This document shows, piece by piece, positions 28,901 through 36,416 of a stretch of DNA of 64,000 bases. The stretch comes from Opitutales bacterium UBA5694 (GTDB taxonomy: Bacteria > Verrucomicrobiota > Verrucomicrobiia > Opitutales > Opitutaceae). Location: contig DIHO01000019.1 of NCBI GenBank assembly GCA_002420185.1, forward strand, positions 62,001 to 126,000. The letters run 5' to 3'. The notes under the pieces were generated by a model. The model did not search any database. It had not been told where the DNA came from and was given only the letters and a program-made list of their open reading frames with translations. The translations under genes were made by a program, and so were the position numbers. Position 1 is the first letter of the stretch; each line of letters opens with the position of its first letter.

Positions 28901-29962
28901 TTAGATTAGTTGCTTCAGTAAATCGATGTAGGCGCTGATTTGTGCTTTAGGACTAAAATGGCGGTGGGCATATTCCCGTGCGGCCTGAGACATTAGTTGT
29001 CTGAGGTCCTCGGATTCGATCAACAGCTGCAGTTTTTCTACGAATTGCGACTCTTTTCCGTGGTCGATTAAAAATCCGGATTTCCCGTTCTCGAAGGTTT
29101 CTCCGACTCCATCAACATTGTAAGCGACCACGGGCAAGCCGAAGCTCTGGGCCTCAACGAGAAAGTTTGGGAGGGACTCCTTGGATGAAGCATGAATTGC
29201 GATGTGGCTGGATTGATAAAGATCGGTTGGATTGGGAAGAAGTCCGGGAAATTCTATTCGATTTCTGAGTCCTAGCCGATCGGCCTCCTGAATACAGGAA
29301 TCCCGTTGTGGACCATCACCGGCCAGCGTTAAATGCCAGTCGATCTGGGCAGGTAGCTGGCTACAGATTCTCAATAGTCTAATCTGTTTTTTCTCCGGTC
29401 GGAACATGCTCGCGTTGATCAGTCGGACGGGTTTACCTATAGATCGAGGTGCCACAGATTGGAGCGAAGTCGTGTCGCGGATACAGCCATTGTAAATTAC
29501 AGACGATTTTGGGTTCTCAATGCCGTAGGTTCTCTTAATCCGCTCAATCGCGTCGTGGCTATTGGCTATGAGTCCGTCGGCGAGCCGCAAGGCACGCCTC
29601 TGGAGGAACGGGATGCTCTTGCCCGTGCGAAGCGTTGCAATGACTTTATAAGGGCGTTTCTGATTAGAAAAGAGGCCAGCGTGACAATTGGCCATGCGGC
29701 CCATCGGAATAATCGCTTCGGCTTTTAGTGATTTAAGAAGTGAATCAAGACCGGGTGCGAACCAATCCGTTTTCAGGAGTCCTTGATTAAGAAAGTGGAG
29801 GGTGAAATCAGATGAGGCCGCTTTTTCGTCAAGGACCCCTCCCTGACGAAAAATGATCGCATGGGCCTCAAGGCCGCTTTTTGCCAGACCGTTTGCGATG
29901 TGCAGGGTCTGGTTTTCGGTTCCGCCATTACGAAGATGGTCCTGGATAAGAGCAATTCGCAT
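28901..29962 (-). CDS. Family 4 glycosyltransferase
   Basis: A 353-residue GT-B-fold protein. The N-terminus RIALIQDHLRNGGTENQTLH carries the nucleotide-sugar transferase glycine-rich turn. The C-terminal half has NASMFRPEKKQIRLL, GDGPQRD, FPGLLPNPTDLYQSSHIAIH and SFGLPVVAYNVDGVGE, the donor-binding region with the E-x7-E-like pattern ending near Glu. It would transfer a sugar to a cell-surface glycan or lipid at the cytoplasmic membrane face. It precedes uvrA on the same strand with a 55-base gap, probably without functional linkage. Donor and acceptor are not predictable. Confidence 0.85.
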   Translation of the reverse strand: MRIALIQDHLRNGGTENQTLHIANGLAKSGLEAHAIIFRQGGVLDEKAASSDFTLHFLNQGLLKTDWFAPGLDSLLKSLKAEAIIPMGRMANCHAGLFSNQKRPYKVIATLRTGKSIPFLQRRALRLADGLIANSHDAIERIKRTYGIENPKSSVIYNGCIRDTTSLQSVAPRSIGKPVRLINASMFRPEKKQIRLLRICSQLPAQIDWHLTLAGDGPQRDSCIQEADRLGLRNRIEFPGLLPNPTDLYQSSHIAIHASSKESLPNFLVEAQSFGLPVVAYNVDGVGETFENGKSGFLIDHGKESQFVEKLQLLIESEDLRQLMSQAAREYAHRHFSPKAQISAYIDLLKQLI

Positions 29963-30122
29963 AAAGGAGGGTTATTCAGGACAATGAAGAGACTAGGGCA
30001 AGGTTGTTTACGGATGAACGGGTGGCACTTGAGGATTGGCGGAAAGTGATTTGGGACGAAAGGTTAAGAGAATAAAGGGCTGGCAATGGAACGTGGCCCG
30101 CGATTGATTGGTATGGGTGAAT

Positions 30123-30599
30123 ATGGCTATGGCTGTTTTTTTTAAAAGAGCTCTCGTGAGCGCGATGGGTGTTCTTCTCGGCAGTTGGATGGTGCCGGGC
30201 ATTCAATACGTTGACTATCAAACCTTAGTCGTCGCAGTTTGCTTGTTGGCGATATTTTCGGCAGTGCTGAGACCTTTGCTTATCTTGTTAGCATTGCCAT
30301 TCGTCGTTCTGACGATGGGTATAGGACTGCTGGTCATCAATGCCCTGTTGTACTCGTTCGTCGCCTATCTTGTGGACGGATTTTTTGTCGACGGCTTTTG
30401 GTATGCGTTTCTTGGAGCATTGATAATCACGGTGCTAAATCTATTTTTTAATTCATGGATCAACGGAGCCCAAAACCGAGTAAGAGTCGCGGTTGCCCAG
30501 AACAAGCGAGTAGAGGGTTCGCTCGACCCAAGAGTGAGAAAGCAGACATTCTCGGAAAAACGCACCCTTCATCACGACGACGACGTGATTGATATTTAG
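30123..30599 (+). CDS. Small membrane protein, YvlD/phage-holin-4 family
   Basis: About 158 residues with four hydrophobic segments: ALVSAMGVLLGSWMVPGI, TLVVAVCLLAIFSAVLRPLL, LLALPFVVLTMGIGLLVINA and the AFLGALIITVLNLFFNSWI region. RPLLILLALPFVVLTMGIGL matches the family's conserved core. The C-terminal 40 residues are polar and basic, then acidic (HHDDDVIDI), and cytoplasmic. Function is unknown in most members; some are linked to envelope stress. The frame opens at a TTG at 30108, but the ATG at 30123 or 30129 is more likely. Confidence 0.8.
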   Translation: MAMAVFFKRALVSAMGVLLGSWMVPGIQYVDYQTLVVAVCLLAIFSAVLRPLLILLALPFVVLTMGIGLLVINALLYSFVAYLVDGFFVDGFWYAFLGALIITVLNLFFNSWINGAQNRVRVAVAQNKRVEGSLDPRVRKQTFSEKRTLHHDDDVIDI

Positions 30600-30727
30600 G
30601 TAAGTTGAAGTACGACAGGACAGCTGTTCCTTGACGACATGGCTCGTCGAATCCTGTGTCGGGGTGATCATTGTCCTAGACATGATGTTAAATGTTAACT
30701 ACTTGATTGGACTTCATAATTTCGGAT

Positions 30728-32122
30728 ATGTCAGAAGCAAAATACGATCTCATTGTCATTGGAGGGGGGCCAGGAGGCTACGCAGCTGCGATACGCGCAG
30801 GACAACTCGGCAAGAAAGTGGCCTGTGTTGAAATGGAGCGGGCAGGAGGTACTTGCCTGAACTGGGGCTGCATTCCCAGCAAGGCTTTGCTGAAAAGTGC
30901 TGAGCTGATGGCGAGTTTACAGAAGGCGGAGACCCTCGGAATAACCGTCGGGTCGGTCGAATACGACTTTGGAAAGGTGATAGAGCGATCTAGGGGTGTT
31001 GCTGATCAAATGGCAAAGGGAATCGAATTTCTCTTCAAGAAGAACAAGGTAGACTACATCGTAGCGAAGGCTCAAGTGCATGAAGCGGGTGCCATTACGT
31101 TAACCGAAGGGGATCGAAAAGGGGAGAGCCTCAAAGCGGATAACATCCTAATCGCGACGGGTTGCCGGGCCAAGGTACTGCCATTTCTTCCGATTCAAGA
31201 CGAGCGGGTGATGACCTCACGCGAGGCGCTGGTTATGAAAAAACAGCCCAAATCGGTGGCGATTATCGGATCGGGTGCGATCGGGGTAGAGTTCGCCTAT
31301 TTTCTCAATGCATTTGGTACTGAGGTGACGATACTCGAAATTTTGCCCCAACTCGTTCCGGTCGAAGACGAGGAAGTGGCTAAAGTGCTGGAGCGCTCAT
31401 TTAAAAAGCAGAATATCCTTTGTGAACTTGGGATCGAGATCAAGGAAGCGAAGGTCGGTAAGAACTCGGTCACGATCGACTATGTGAAAAAGGGCAAGCC
31501 CGTGAAGCTTGAGGTGGAGTCAGTAATTCAAGCGGTAGGAGTCCAAGCGAATCTCGAAGGAATTTTGGGGGAGTCCGTCAAGCTGGAATTGGACCGAGGG
31601 TTTATCGTAGTCGATGGCCGGTATGAGACAAACGTTAAGGGTATATTCGCGGCGGGCGACATCATTGGTCCGCCCACGCTCGCTCACGTTGCGACCTACG
31701 AAGCTATTCAGGCAGTTAACGGAATGTTTGGCCACAGCGAGCCGAAGCGGGTTACCAATTTCCCTGGGTGTACTTATTGCCTTCCTCAGATAGCGAGTAC
31801 GGGTATAACAGAGCAAGCGGCAAAGGAGAAGGGTCTCGACTACAAGGTTGGAAAGTTTCCTTTCGTGGCGTCTGGCAAAGCGGTTGCCGCCAACGCCTCT
31901 GATGGATTTGTGAAAGTGATTAGCGATCCAGAAACGGGCGAAATTCTGGGGGCCCACATAATTGGCAATGATGCGACTGAGCTCATTGCCGAATTTTGTC
32001 TAGCCATGGAGTTGGAAGGTACAATCGACGAAATTCACCACACCATTCATGCCCATCCCACTTTGAGTGAAGCGTCGGCGGAAGCCGCTGCAGCCACTAG
32101 TCACGAGGCCATTCATATCTAA
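30728..32122 (+). CDS. lpdA: Dihydrolipoyl dehydrogenase
   Basis: A 464-residue FAD enzyme, the E3 component of 2-oxoacid dehydrogenase complexes and of the glycine cleavage system; it reoxidises lipoamide with NAD. Seen: the FAD dinucleotide fold IGGGPGGYAAAIRAGQLG, the redox disulfide Cys43/Cys48 in GGTCLNWGCIPSK, the NAD fold IGSGAIGVEFAYFL, and the interface motif HAHPTLSEA with the active-site His-Glu pair. The frame opens at a TTG at 30707; the ATG at 30728 gives the normal N-terminus MSEAKYDLIVIGGG. No other complex subunits are adjacent, so it stands alone next to tRNA-Arg. Confidence 0.95.
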   Translation: MSEAKYDLIVIGGGPGGYAAAIRAGQLGKKVACVEMERAGGTCLNWGCIPSKALLKSAELMASLQKAETLGITVGSVEYDFGKVIERSRGVADQMAKGIEFLFKKNKVDYIVAKAQVHEAGAITLTEGDRKGESLKADNILIATGCRAKVLPFLPIQDERVMTSREALVMKKQPKSVAIIGSGAIGVEFAYFLNAFGTEVTILEILPQLVPVEDEEVAKVLERSFKKQNILCELGIEIKEAKVGKNSVTIDYVKKGKPVKLEVESVIQAVGVQANLEGILGESVKLELDRGFIVVDGRYETNVKGIFAAGDIIGPPTLAHVATYEAIQAVNGMFGHSEPKRVTNFPGCTYCLPQIASTGITEQAAKEKGLDYKVGKFPFVASGKAVAANASDGFVKVISDPETGEILGAHIIGNDATELIAEFCLAMELEGTIDEIHHTIHAHPTLSEASAEAAAATSHEAIHI

Positions 32123-32179
32123 AATCACACTCGACTTTGGAGTCTTTTGGTTGAGAATCGGAGCCATTCAGCAAGAGTT

Positions 32180-32254
32180 GTCCTCGTAGTTCAATGGATA
32201 GAGCACCGGTTTCCGAAGCCGGTAATCCGGGTTCGAATCCCGGCGAGGGCACCA
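32180..32254 (+). tRNA. tRNA-Arg (anticodon CCG)
   Basis: A 75-nucleotide cloverleaf. The acceptor stem GTCCTCG pairs with CGAGGGC (one G-U), D-arm GTTC/GAGC, anticodon loop TTCCGAA with CCG at the centre, T-arm CCGGG-TTCGAAT-CCCGG, discriminator A, and an encoded CCA at 32252-32254. It reads CGG codons. Part of its 3' half is duplicated at 34371-34403. Confidence 0.95.
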
Positions 32255-32308
32255 TGTTAAGATCTAAAAACCAGAAACGACTATTTATTGAGTAAGCGAA
32301 ACGCCCCT

Positions 32309-34042
32309 CTATTCTTCCAAAAACTCAACATAAGTGTAGTAAGCTCCCCCCACTTCGCCAGATTCGTTGGTGAAGAAAGTCTCCAAGTTAGCGTACCCAT
32401 TCGAGAGCCTCATCTCGAAATCTACCGACAGAGCCCCCGATTTAACTGAAGCACTCTTCTCCTGCTTTCCTATCTTCAATCGAGCAGATTTTGCCAAAAT
32501 AGGACGTTTAGCTTCCAAGGGCCATTGGCAAAGCGAGATCCTGTACCTTCCCGCACGCTCCACCTCGACCATCCACGGTCCCGTTTGCTTGGGAAGCTTA
32601 TCGAATTTCAAGGGTGGATTTCCTACGGGCATATACCAATCCTGAGAAGTGAGAAGGACGGGATTCTCAGCAGGATTTCCCAGATGCACTCTTATTGGAC
32701 TCATTCTTGGCGAGACTTCCTCCCACCAAACCTCATATCGCTTTCGAAGACGTTCGACAACTTCAGGATATTTGGCCGAAACATCCTCACTTTGCGATGG
32801 ATCCTTTTCTATATCGAATAGTTTATTGCCATCGATCAAACGCCATTGCTGTGTCAATACCGCCGAGTCTCGGTAAGGTTCAGGAAGATAGGTGAAGCCA
32901 TTGCCGCCTTGATACTGCAGCACCAATTCGCGGTGCTTCCAATCTCGGCTGTTTCCGCGAAGTAAGGGTCCCAAGGAGGTACCATCAAAGATTATGTTTG
33001 GATTCCTCAATCCACATAAATCGATCAAAGTTGGCAAAAGGTCATAACCCGCTGCGAGCGTACCCACATCGCGCCCACCCGTGAGCTTTCCCCCGGGCCA
33101 AAAAAAGAAGCAAGGCACGCGATGCCCACCGTCATAAACTGATGCCTTGCGACCCCGCATGCCCGCATTATACCCCATCCCCTCAGCTGGCAGAGCGTCC
33201 GTATCCATCTCTACGCCACCGGCCGTTCCATTGTCGGTCATAAAGATAAGTATTGTATTATCCTCCAAGCTCCAATCCTTTAGTTTTTCACGCAAGCGAG
33301 CCACATTTTCATCGATGTTAGCGATCATACCGTAGAATTTGGCTGCTCCGCCATTTCGCCACTGAGCAACTTCCTTATACGGTGCTTCATATTCCTCTGC
33401 GACGCGGAATGGAGTATGAGGTGCATTGGTTGCCAAATAGACGAAAAATGGATCCTCTGATTGCCCCTTCTTTTTTATGAAGTCTAACGCACCGTCGAAA
33501 AATACATCCGTACAATAGCCCTCGAATAGTTCGAAATTACCATTCCGCTCGTAAACATCATCGAAATAGTCATTTCCCCAATAGTCTGATGCTTGCCCAA
33601 CTCCACCACAGCGATGCCACAAGGTCTCCTCAAAGCCCCTATCCTGCGGTCGATGGGGGTAGTTGTCTCCCAAATGCCATTTACCAAAAATTCCCGTTGC
33701 GTATCCATTATCTCGAAACACTTCTGCCATGGTAACTTCATCCTTGTGCATCAGCGAGCGACCCGAACTCGTGCGATAGGCTCCTGTTCGTGTTGCGTAG
33801 TGCCCCGTCATAATCGAAGCCCGCGTCGGCGTGCAAAACGAATTCACATGCATGTCTGTGAACCGAATAGATTCCGAATACAATCGATCTAGAGCGGGCG
33901 TTTTCAAAATCGGGTTGCCATGACACGACAAGTCTCCGTATCCTTGATCATCAGTGAGGATGAAAATTACATTCGGCTGAATCGCCCTCAGTGGATTGAA
34001 AAGTGCGATTACCGAATAAAGGAGAATGAAGTTTTTTATCAT
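32309..34042 (-). CDS. Exported family S1 sulfatase with C-terminal beta domain, bracketed by tRNA-Arg and its partial copy
   Basis: A 577-residue protein with a signal peptide (MIKNFILLYSVIALFNPLRA). Asp31-Asp32 lie in LTDDQGYGD, the formylglycine Cys70 in CTPTR, and GKWHLGDNYPHRPQDRGF and MTDNGTAGG follow. From about 440 a beta-rich extension (LTSQDWYMPVG, WMVEVERAGRYRISLCQWP, GGAYYTYVEFLEE) matches that of the sulfatase at 16626, its closest relative here. It converges on tRNA-Arg, ending 54 bases past the tRNA, and its 5' side is bounded by the tRNA 3'-end copy at 34371. That arrangement suggests arrival as a tRNA-targeted insertion. Substrate unknown. Confidence 0.92.
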   Translation of the reverse strand: MIKNFILLYSVIALFNPLRAIQPNVIFILTDDQGYGDLSCHGNPILKTPALDRLYSESIRFTDMHVNSFCTPTRASIMTGHYATRTGAYRTSSGRSLMHKDEVTMAEVFRDNGYATGIFGKWHLGDNYPHRPQDRGFEETLWHRCGGVGQASDYWGNDYFDDVYERNGNFELFEGYCTDVFFDGALDFIKKKGQSEDPFFVYLATNAPHTPFRVAEEYEAPYKEVAQWRNGGAAKFYGMIANIDENVARLREKLKDWSLEDNTILIFMTDNGTAGGVEMDTDALPAEGMGYNAGMRGRKASVYDGGHRVPCFFFWPGGKLTGGRDVGTLAAGYDLLPTLIDLCGLRNPNIIFDGTSLGPLLRGNSRDWKHRELVLQYQGGNGFTYLPEPYRDSAVLTQQWRLIDGNKLFDIEKDPSQSEDVSAKYPEVVERLRKRYEVWWEEVSPRMSPIRVHLGNPAENPVLLTSQDWYMPVGNPPLKFDKLPKQTGPWMVEVERAGRYRISLCQWPLEAKRPILAKSARLKIGKQEKSASVKSGALSVDFEMRLSNGYANLETFFTNESGEVGGAYYTYVEFLEE

Positions 34043-34415
34043 AATTTATATCCGCTAAGCCGTCACGATAGATCTTCCCAAAGTCAAATAAACCTAAATA
34101 AAATATGCCTCAGATTCAGATCTGAAAGAGATTTCAAGCCGCGACACTGAAATCAAATAATCGCGGATACCATTAGACTGATTATACAAAATTGCTATTA
34201 AACGGTGACCCGCGGGGTTTTTAGGCTAGAGAATGGCAGTTCAAGTGCTGTTATCTGCATACTTTTGCAGTTGTGTGCAAAGTTGAAAACAGGGGAGGGT
34301 TTCGGAATCTTATGATTACCAGTTTAAAGCATTGGTATTGGCTTGTTTATGCGGCATTCAAATATCAAAATAATTGGGTTTCGAATCCGGGCGAGGGCAC
34401 TATTTAAATTGCAGT
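34043..34415. other. Spacer between two sulfatases holding a tRNA-Arg 3'-end copy
   Basis: AT-rich DNA upstream of the sulfatase at 32309; its promoter must lie here. The right end contains the tRNA 3'-end duplicate at 34371-34403. No integrase or other gene is seen. Confidence 0.6.
34371..34403 (+). repeat. Partial duplicate of the tRNA-Arg 3' end (att-like)
   Basis: This 33-base stretch matches the tRNA 3' half (32223-32255) except at five or so positions. The exact core is TTTCGAATCC-GGGCGAGGGCAC against TTCGAATCC-CGGCGAGGGCAC. It is in the same orientation as the tRNA. tRNA 3' ends are classic integrase attachment sites. Confidence 0.65.
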
Positions 34416-35771
34416 TTATTTCTTCGTTTTTTGAAGCCAACTCTCGAAGGCGGCGCTGAGTTCTTGAACAAGTTGCGGTTTTTCGTTGGCTAAATTGGTG
34501 GTCTCCGTGTGGTCATTTGATAGGTCGTACAACTCGAAGGGTGCGGTGGGATTCGGGCGGACGATCTTCCACTGGCCGTGCCTCATACCACTGAATTTTC
34601 GGAACTGGAAGAAGAGGGAATCGTGGGGAGATGAGGCATAACCGGCGAGGGTGGGTAGCGGATCGCGGGCGTCGATGACACGGTCCGTAGGCAGAGGCAC
34701 GCCCGCGGCGCCGAGGGAGAGAGCGAACAGGTCCATGTTCGTCAGGGGTTCTCGGCAAACGGAACTGGGCGGGATGCGTCCGGGCCAGCGGATGATGCAC
34801 GGCGTGCGGATGCCGCCCTCATAGACTTCGGTGCGGACGCCTCGGAAAGGTGCGTTGGTGGCGACTTCTAAGTCACGGCGGCGGCCGCCGTTATCTGAAG
34901 CGACTATGAGGAGAGTGTTATCGCTAAGGCCGAGGGTGTCGACTTGGTCTATAACGCGTCCGATACCGGCGTCTAGGGCGGTCATGACGGCGTGGTAACC
35001 GTGAGAGGGATCGCGGTCCTCGGGGTCGTAGCCGTACTGAAGGAAGAACTCGGCAGGTGCCTGCCAAAAGGTATCCTCGCCGGGTCGCTTGTTTTTGGGG
35101 TTTGGGACGTGGGCGGCGTTGAAAGGGATGTATACGAAGAAGGGCTGGTCGTTCTCAGCACAGCGGCGAATGAAGTCGCAGGCGGCGTCAGCGGTGAGAT
35201 CGGTGCTGTAGCCCTCGGCTCGGACGGGCTCGGTCCCGCGGTAAAGATCGTTACGGTCGTTGTATCGGTGGGTGTAGTAATCGCAGTTTCCAGAGATATT
35301 ACCGAAGAATTCGTCGAAGCCGCGATCGGTGGGACGGCTGCCGGCGGCGAAGCCGATGTTCCACTTGCCGAAGCAGGCGGTGGCGTAGTTGGCTTGTTTG
35401 AGATACTGGGGGAGGATTGTCTCGTCGTGCGATAGTCCTATGCCGCGGATGTTTTCTTCGGGTGATAGCTGGTGGGTGAGTCCGTTGCGTTCAGGGTATC
35501 GGCCAGTGAGCAGAGCGGCGCGCGAAGCGGAGCAAGTGGAGGTTGCGATGTAGAAGGCGGTGAGGCGAGTGCCCTCGTGTGCTAGTCGATCCATCCGTGG
35601 GGTTTGGATGACGGGATTGCCGTAGCATGCAAGGTCACCGTAGCCTACGTTGTCGATGTAAATGATAACAATGTTGGGGCGTTCAATTGAGAAAGCGTTT
35701 AGTGCTGCGAGTAAAAGGAGGGCGATGACCGTGACGGTACGTTTTGGCGAGATGCCGCAGAAGTGTTTCAT
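34416..35771 (-). CDS. Exported family S1 sulfatase with CSASR site
   Basis: A 451-residue protein. The ATG at 35771 has AAGGAG (35781-35786) at good spacing, which decides it over the in-frame start at 35789. A signal peptide follows (TVTVIALLLLAALNAFS). The formylglycine Cys80 is in CSASR, the Ala-type variant accepted by maturing enzymes. The first metal pair reads Asp40-Asn41 (YIDNVGYGD) instead of Asp-Asp. GKWNIGFAAGSRPTDRGF and ASDNGGRRRD follow. The gene is visibly richer in GC and CGG/GCG codons than its neighbours, suggesting separate ancestry. It lies 13 bases beyond the tRNA 3'-end copy. Confidence 0.9.
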   Translation of the reverse strand: MKHFCGISPKRTVTVIALLLLAALNAFSIERPNIVIIYIDNVGYGDLACYGNPVIQTPRMDRLAHEGTRLTAFYIATSTCSASRAALLTGRYPERNGLTHQLSPEENIRGIGLSHDETILPQYLKQANYATACFGKWNIGFAAGSRPTDRGFDEFFGNISGNCDYYTHRYNDRNDLYRGTEPVRAEGYSTDLTADAACDFIRRCAENDQPFFVYIPFNAAHVPNPKNKRPGEDTFWQAPAEFFLQYGYDPEDRDPSHGYHAVMTALDAGIGRVIDQVDTLGLSDNTLLIVASDNGGRRRDLEVATNAPFRGVRTEVYEGGIRTPCIIRWPGRIPPSSVCREPLTNMDLFALSLGAAGVPLPTDRVIDARDPLPTLAGYASSPHDSLFFQFRKFSGMRHGQWKIVRPNPTAPFELYDLSNDHTETTNLANEKPQLVQELSAAFESWLQKTKK

Positions 35772-35780
35772 ATTACAGGC

Positions 35781-35786
35781 TCCTTT
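35781..35786 (-). promoter_or_regulatory. Shine-Dalgarno site of the sulfatase at 34416-35771
   Basis: AAGGAG, nine bases before ATG 35771, inside the longer frame's first codons; it fixes the true start. Confidence 0.7.
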
Positions 35787-35789
35787 CAT

Positions 35790-36416
35790 GGTTGTTCGAT
35801 AGGAAATTCAATTGTTCCGATTTAATTTGAAGGGACAAGGATCTTTTCAAAAACGCGTCCTTCTTGACCAAGTCGCACGTGTCTCGAATGTTCGAGCCGG
35901 AGACTTCAACAACGACAGGCACCTAAATATTTCAGTTACAAAATCTGGATACAACCAGTAGAAATTCGATGGATGAAGCAAATTGCTCTTCCGTCTTTCC
36001 GGTGCCATGAATCTACGTTGAACGGGTTGTATGAGTCGACGTAGGATTACGAGGAGGCAAGTCGTTTCGTGCGGTCGGGCGCGAGTGGACGCACTGCAGG
36101 CTTCGGAGATCGAATGGAGTTTCTGAAAGCGGCCCGAGAGACCGCGAGTAATCGCGGCGATTGAGACGAAATACGAGCAGCACCTCGCGTGAGCTTACTT
36201 GGCTATTCGTGGAATTCGAATGTGGAGCAATACGAACAACTGCTCGATCAGATAGTTGCCAAGCGAAACGGAGTTCCCGCTTTCTCCAAGAGAACGGGAC
36301 CATCCTTAATCAATACTGTTCGCATTAGACCGAAGGTTTCTCCCCGTGCTGCTCACGTTTTACCATAAAACGTTTTGGAGTTGCTGCAAACCTCCAGAAA
36401 CATTAATTTCTAGACC
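35790..36416. other. Intergenic stretch with possible decayed plus-strand coding
   Basis: No intact gene. On the plus strand about 36036-36310 reads as protein-like text (YEEASRFVRSGAS, MEFLKAARETASNRGD, a stop, then SNVEQYEQLLDQIVAKRNGV), which may be a decayed gene. I do not recognise it. A 96-codon minus-strand frame over the same DNA is probably its shadow. Confidence 0.35.

Noticed and set aside
34371..34403. A second tRNA gene
   Set aside because: Only the T-arm and acceptor 3' strand are present; no 5' half, anticodon arm or intact T-stem pairing.
34992..35435. 147-codon plus-strand frame, Val/Gly-rich
   Set aside because: Lies antisense inside the GC-rich sulfatase gene; its low-complexity translation is what the opposite strand of such a gene gives.
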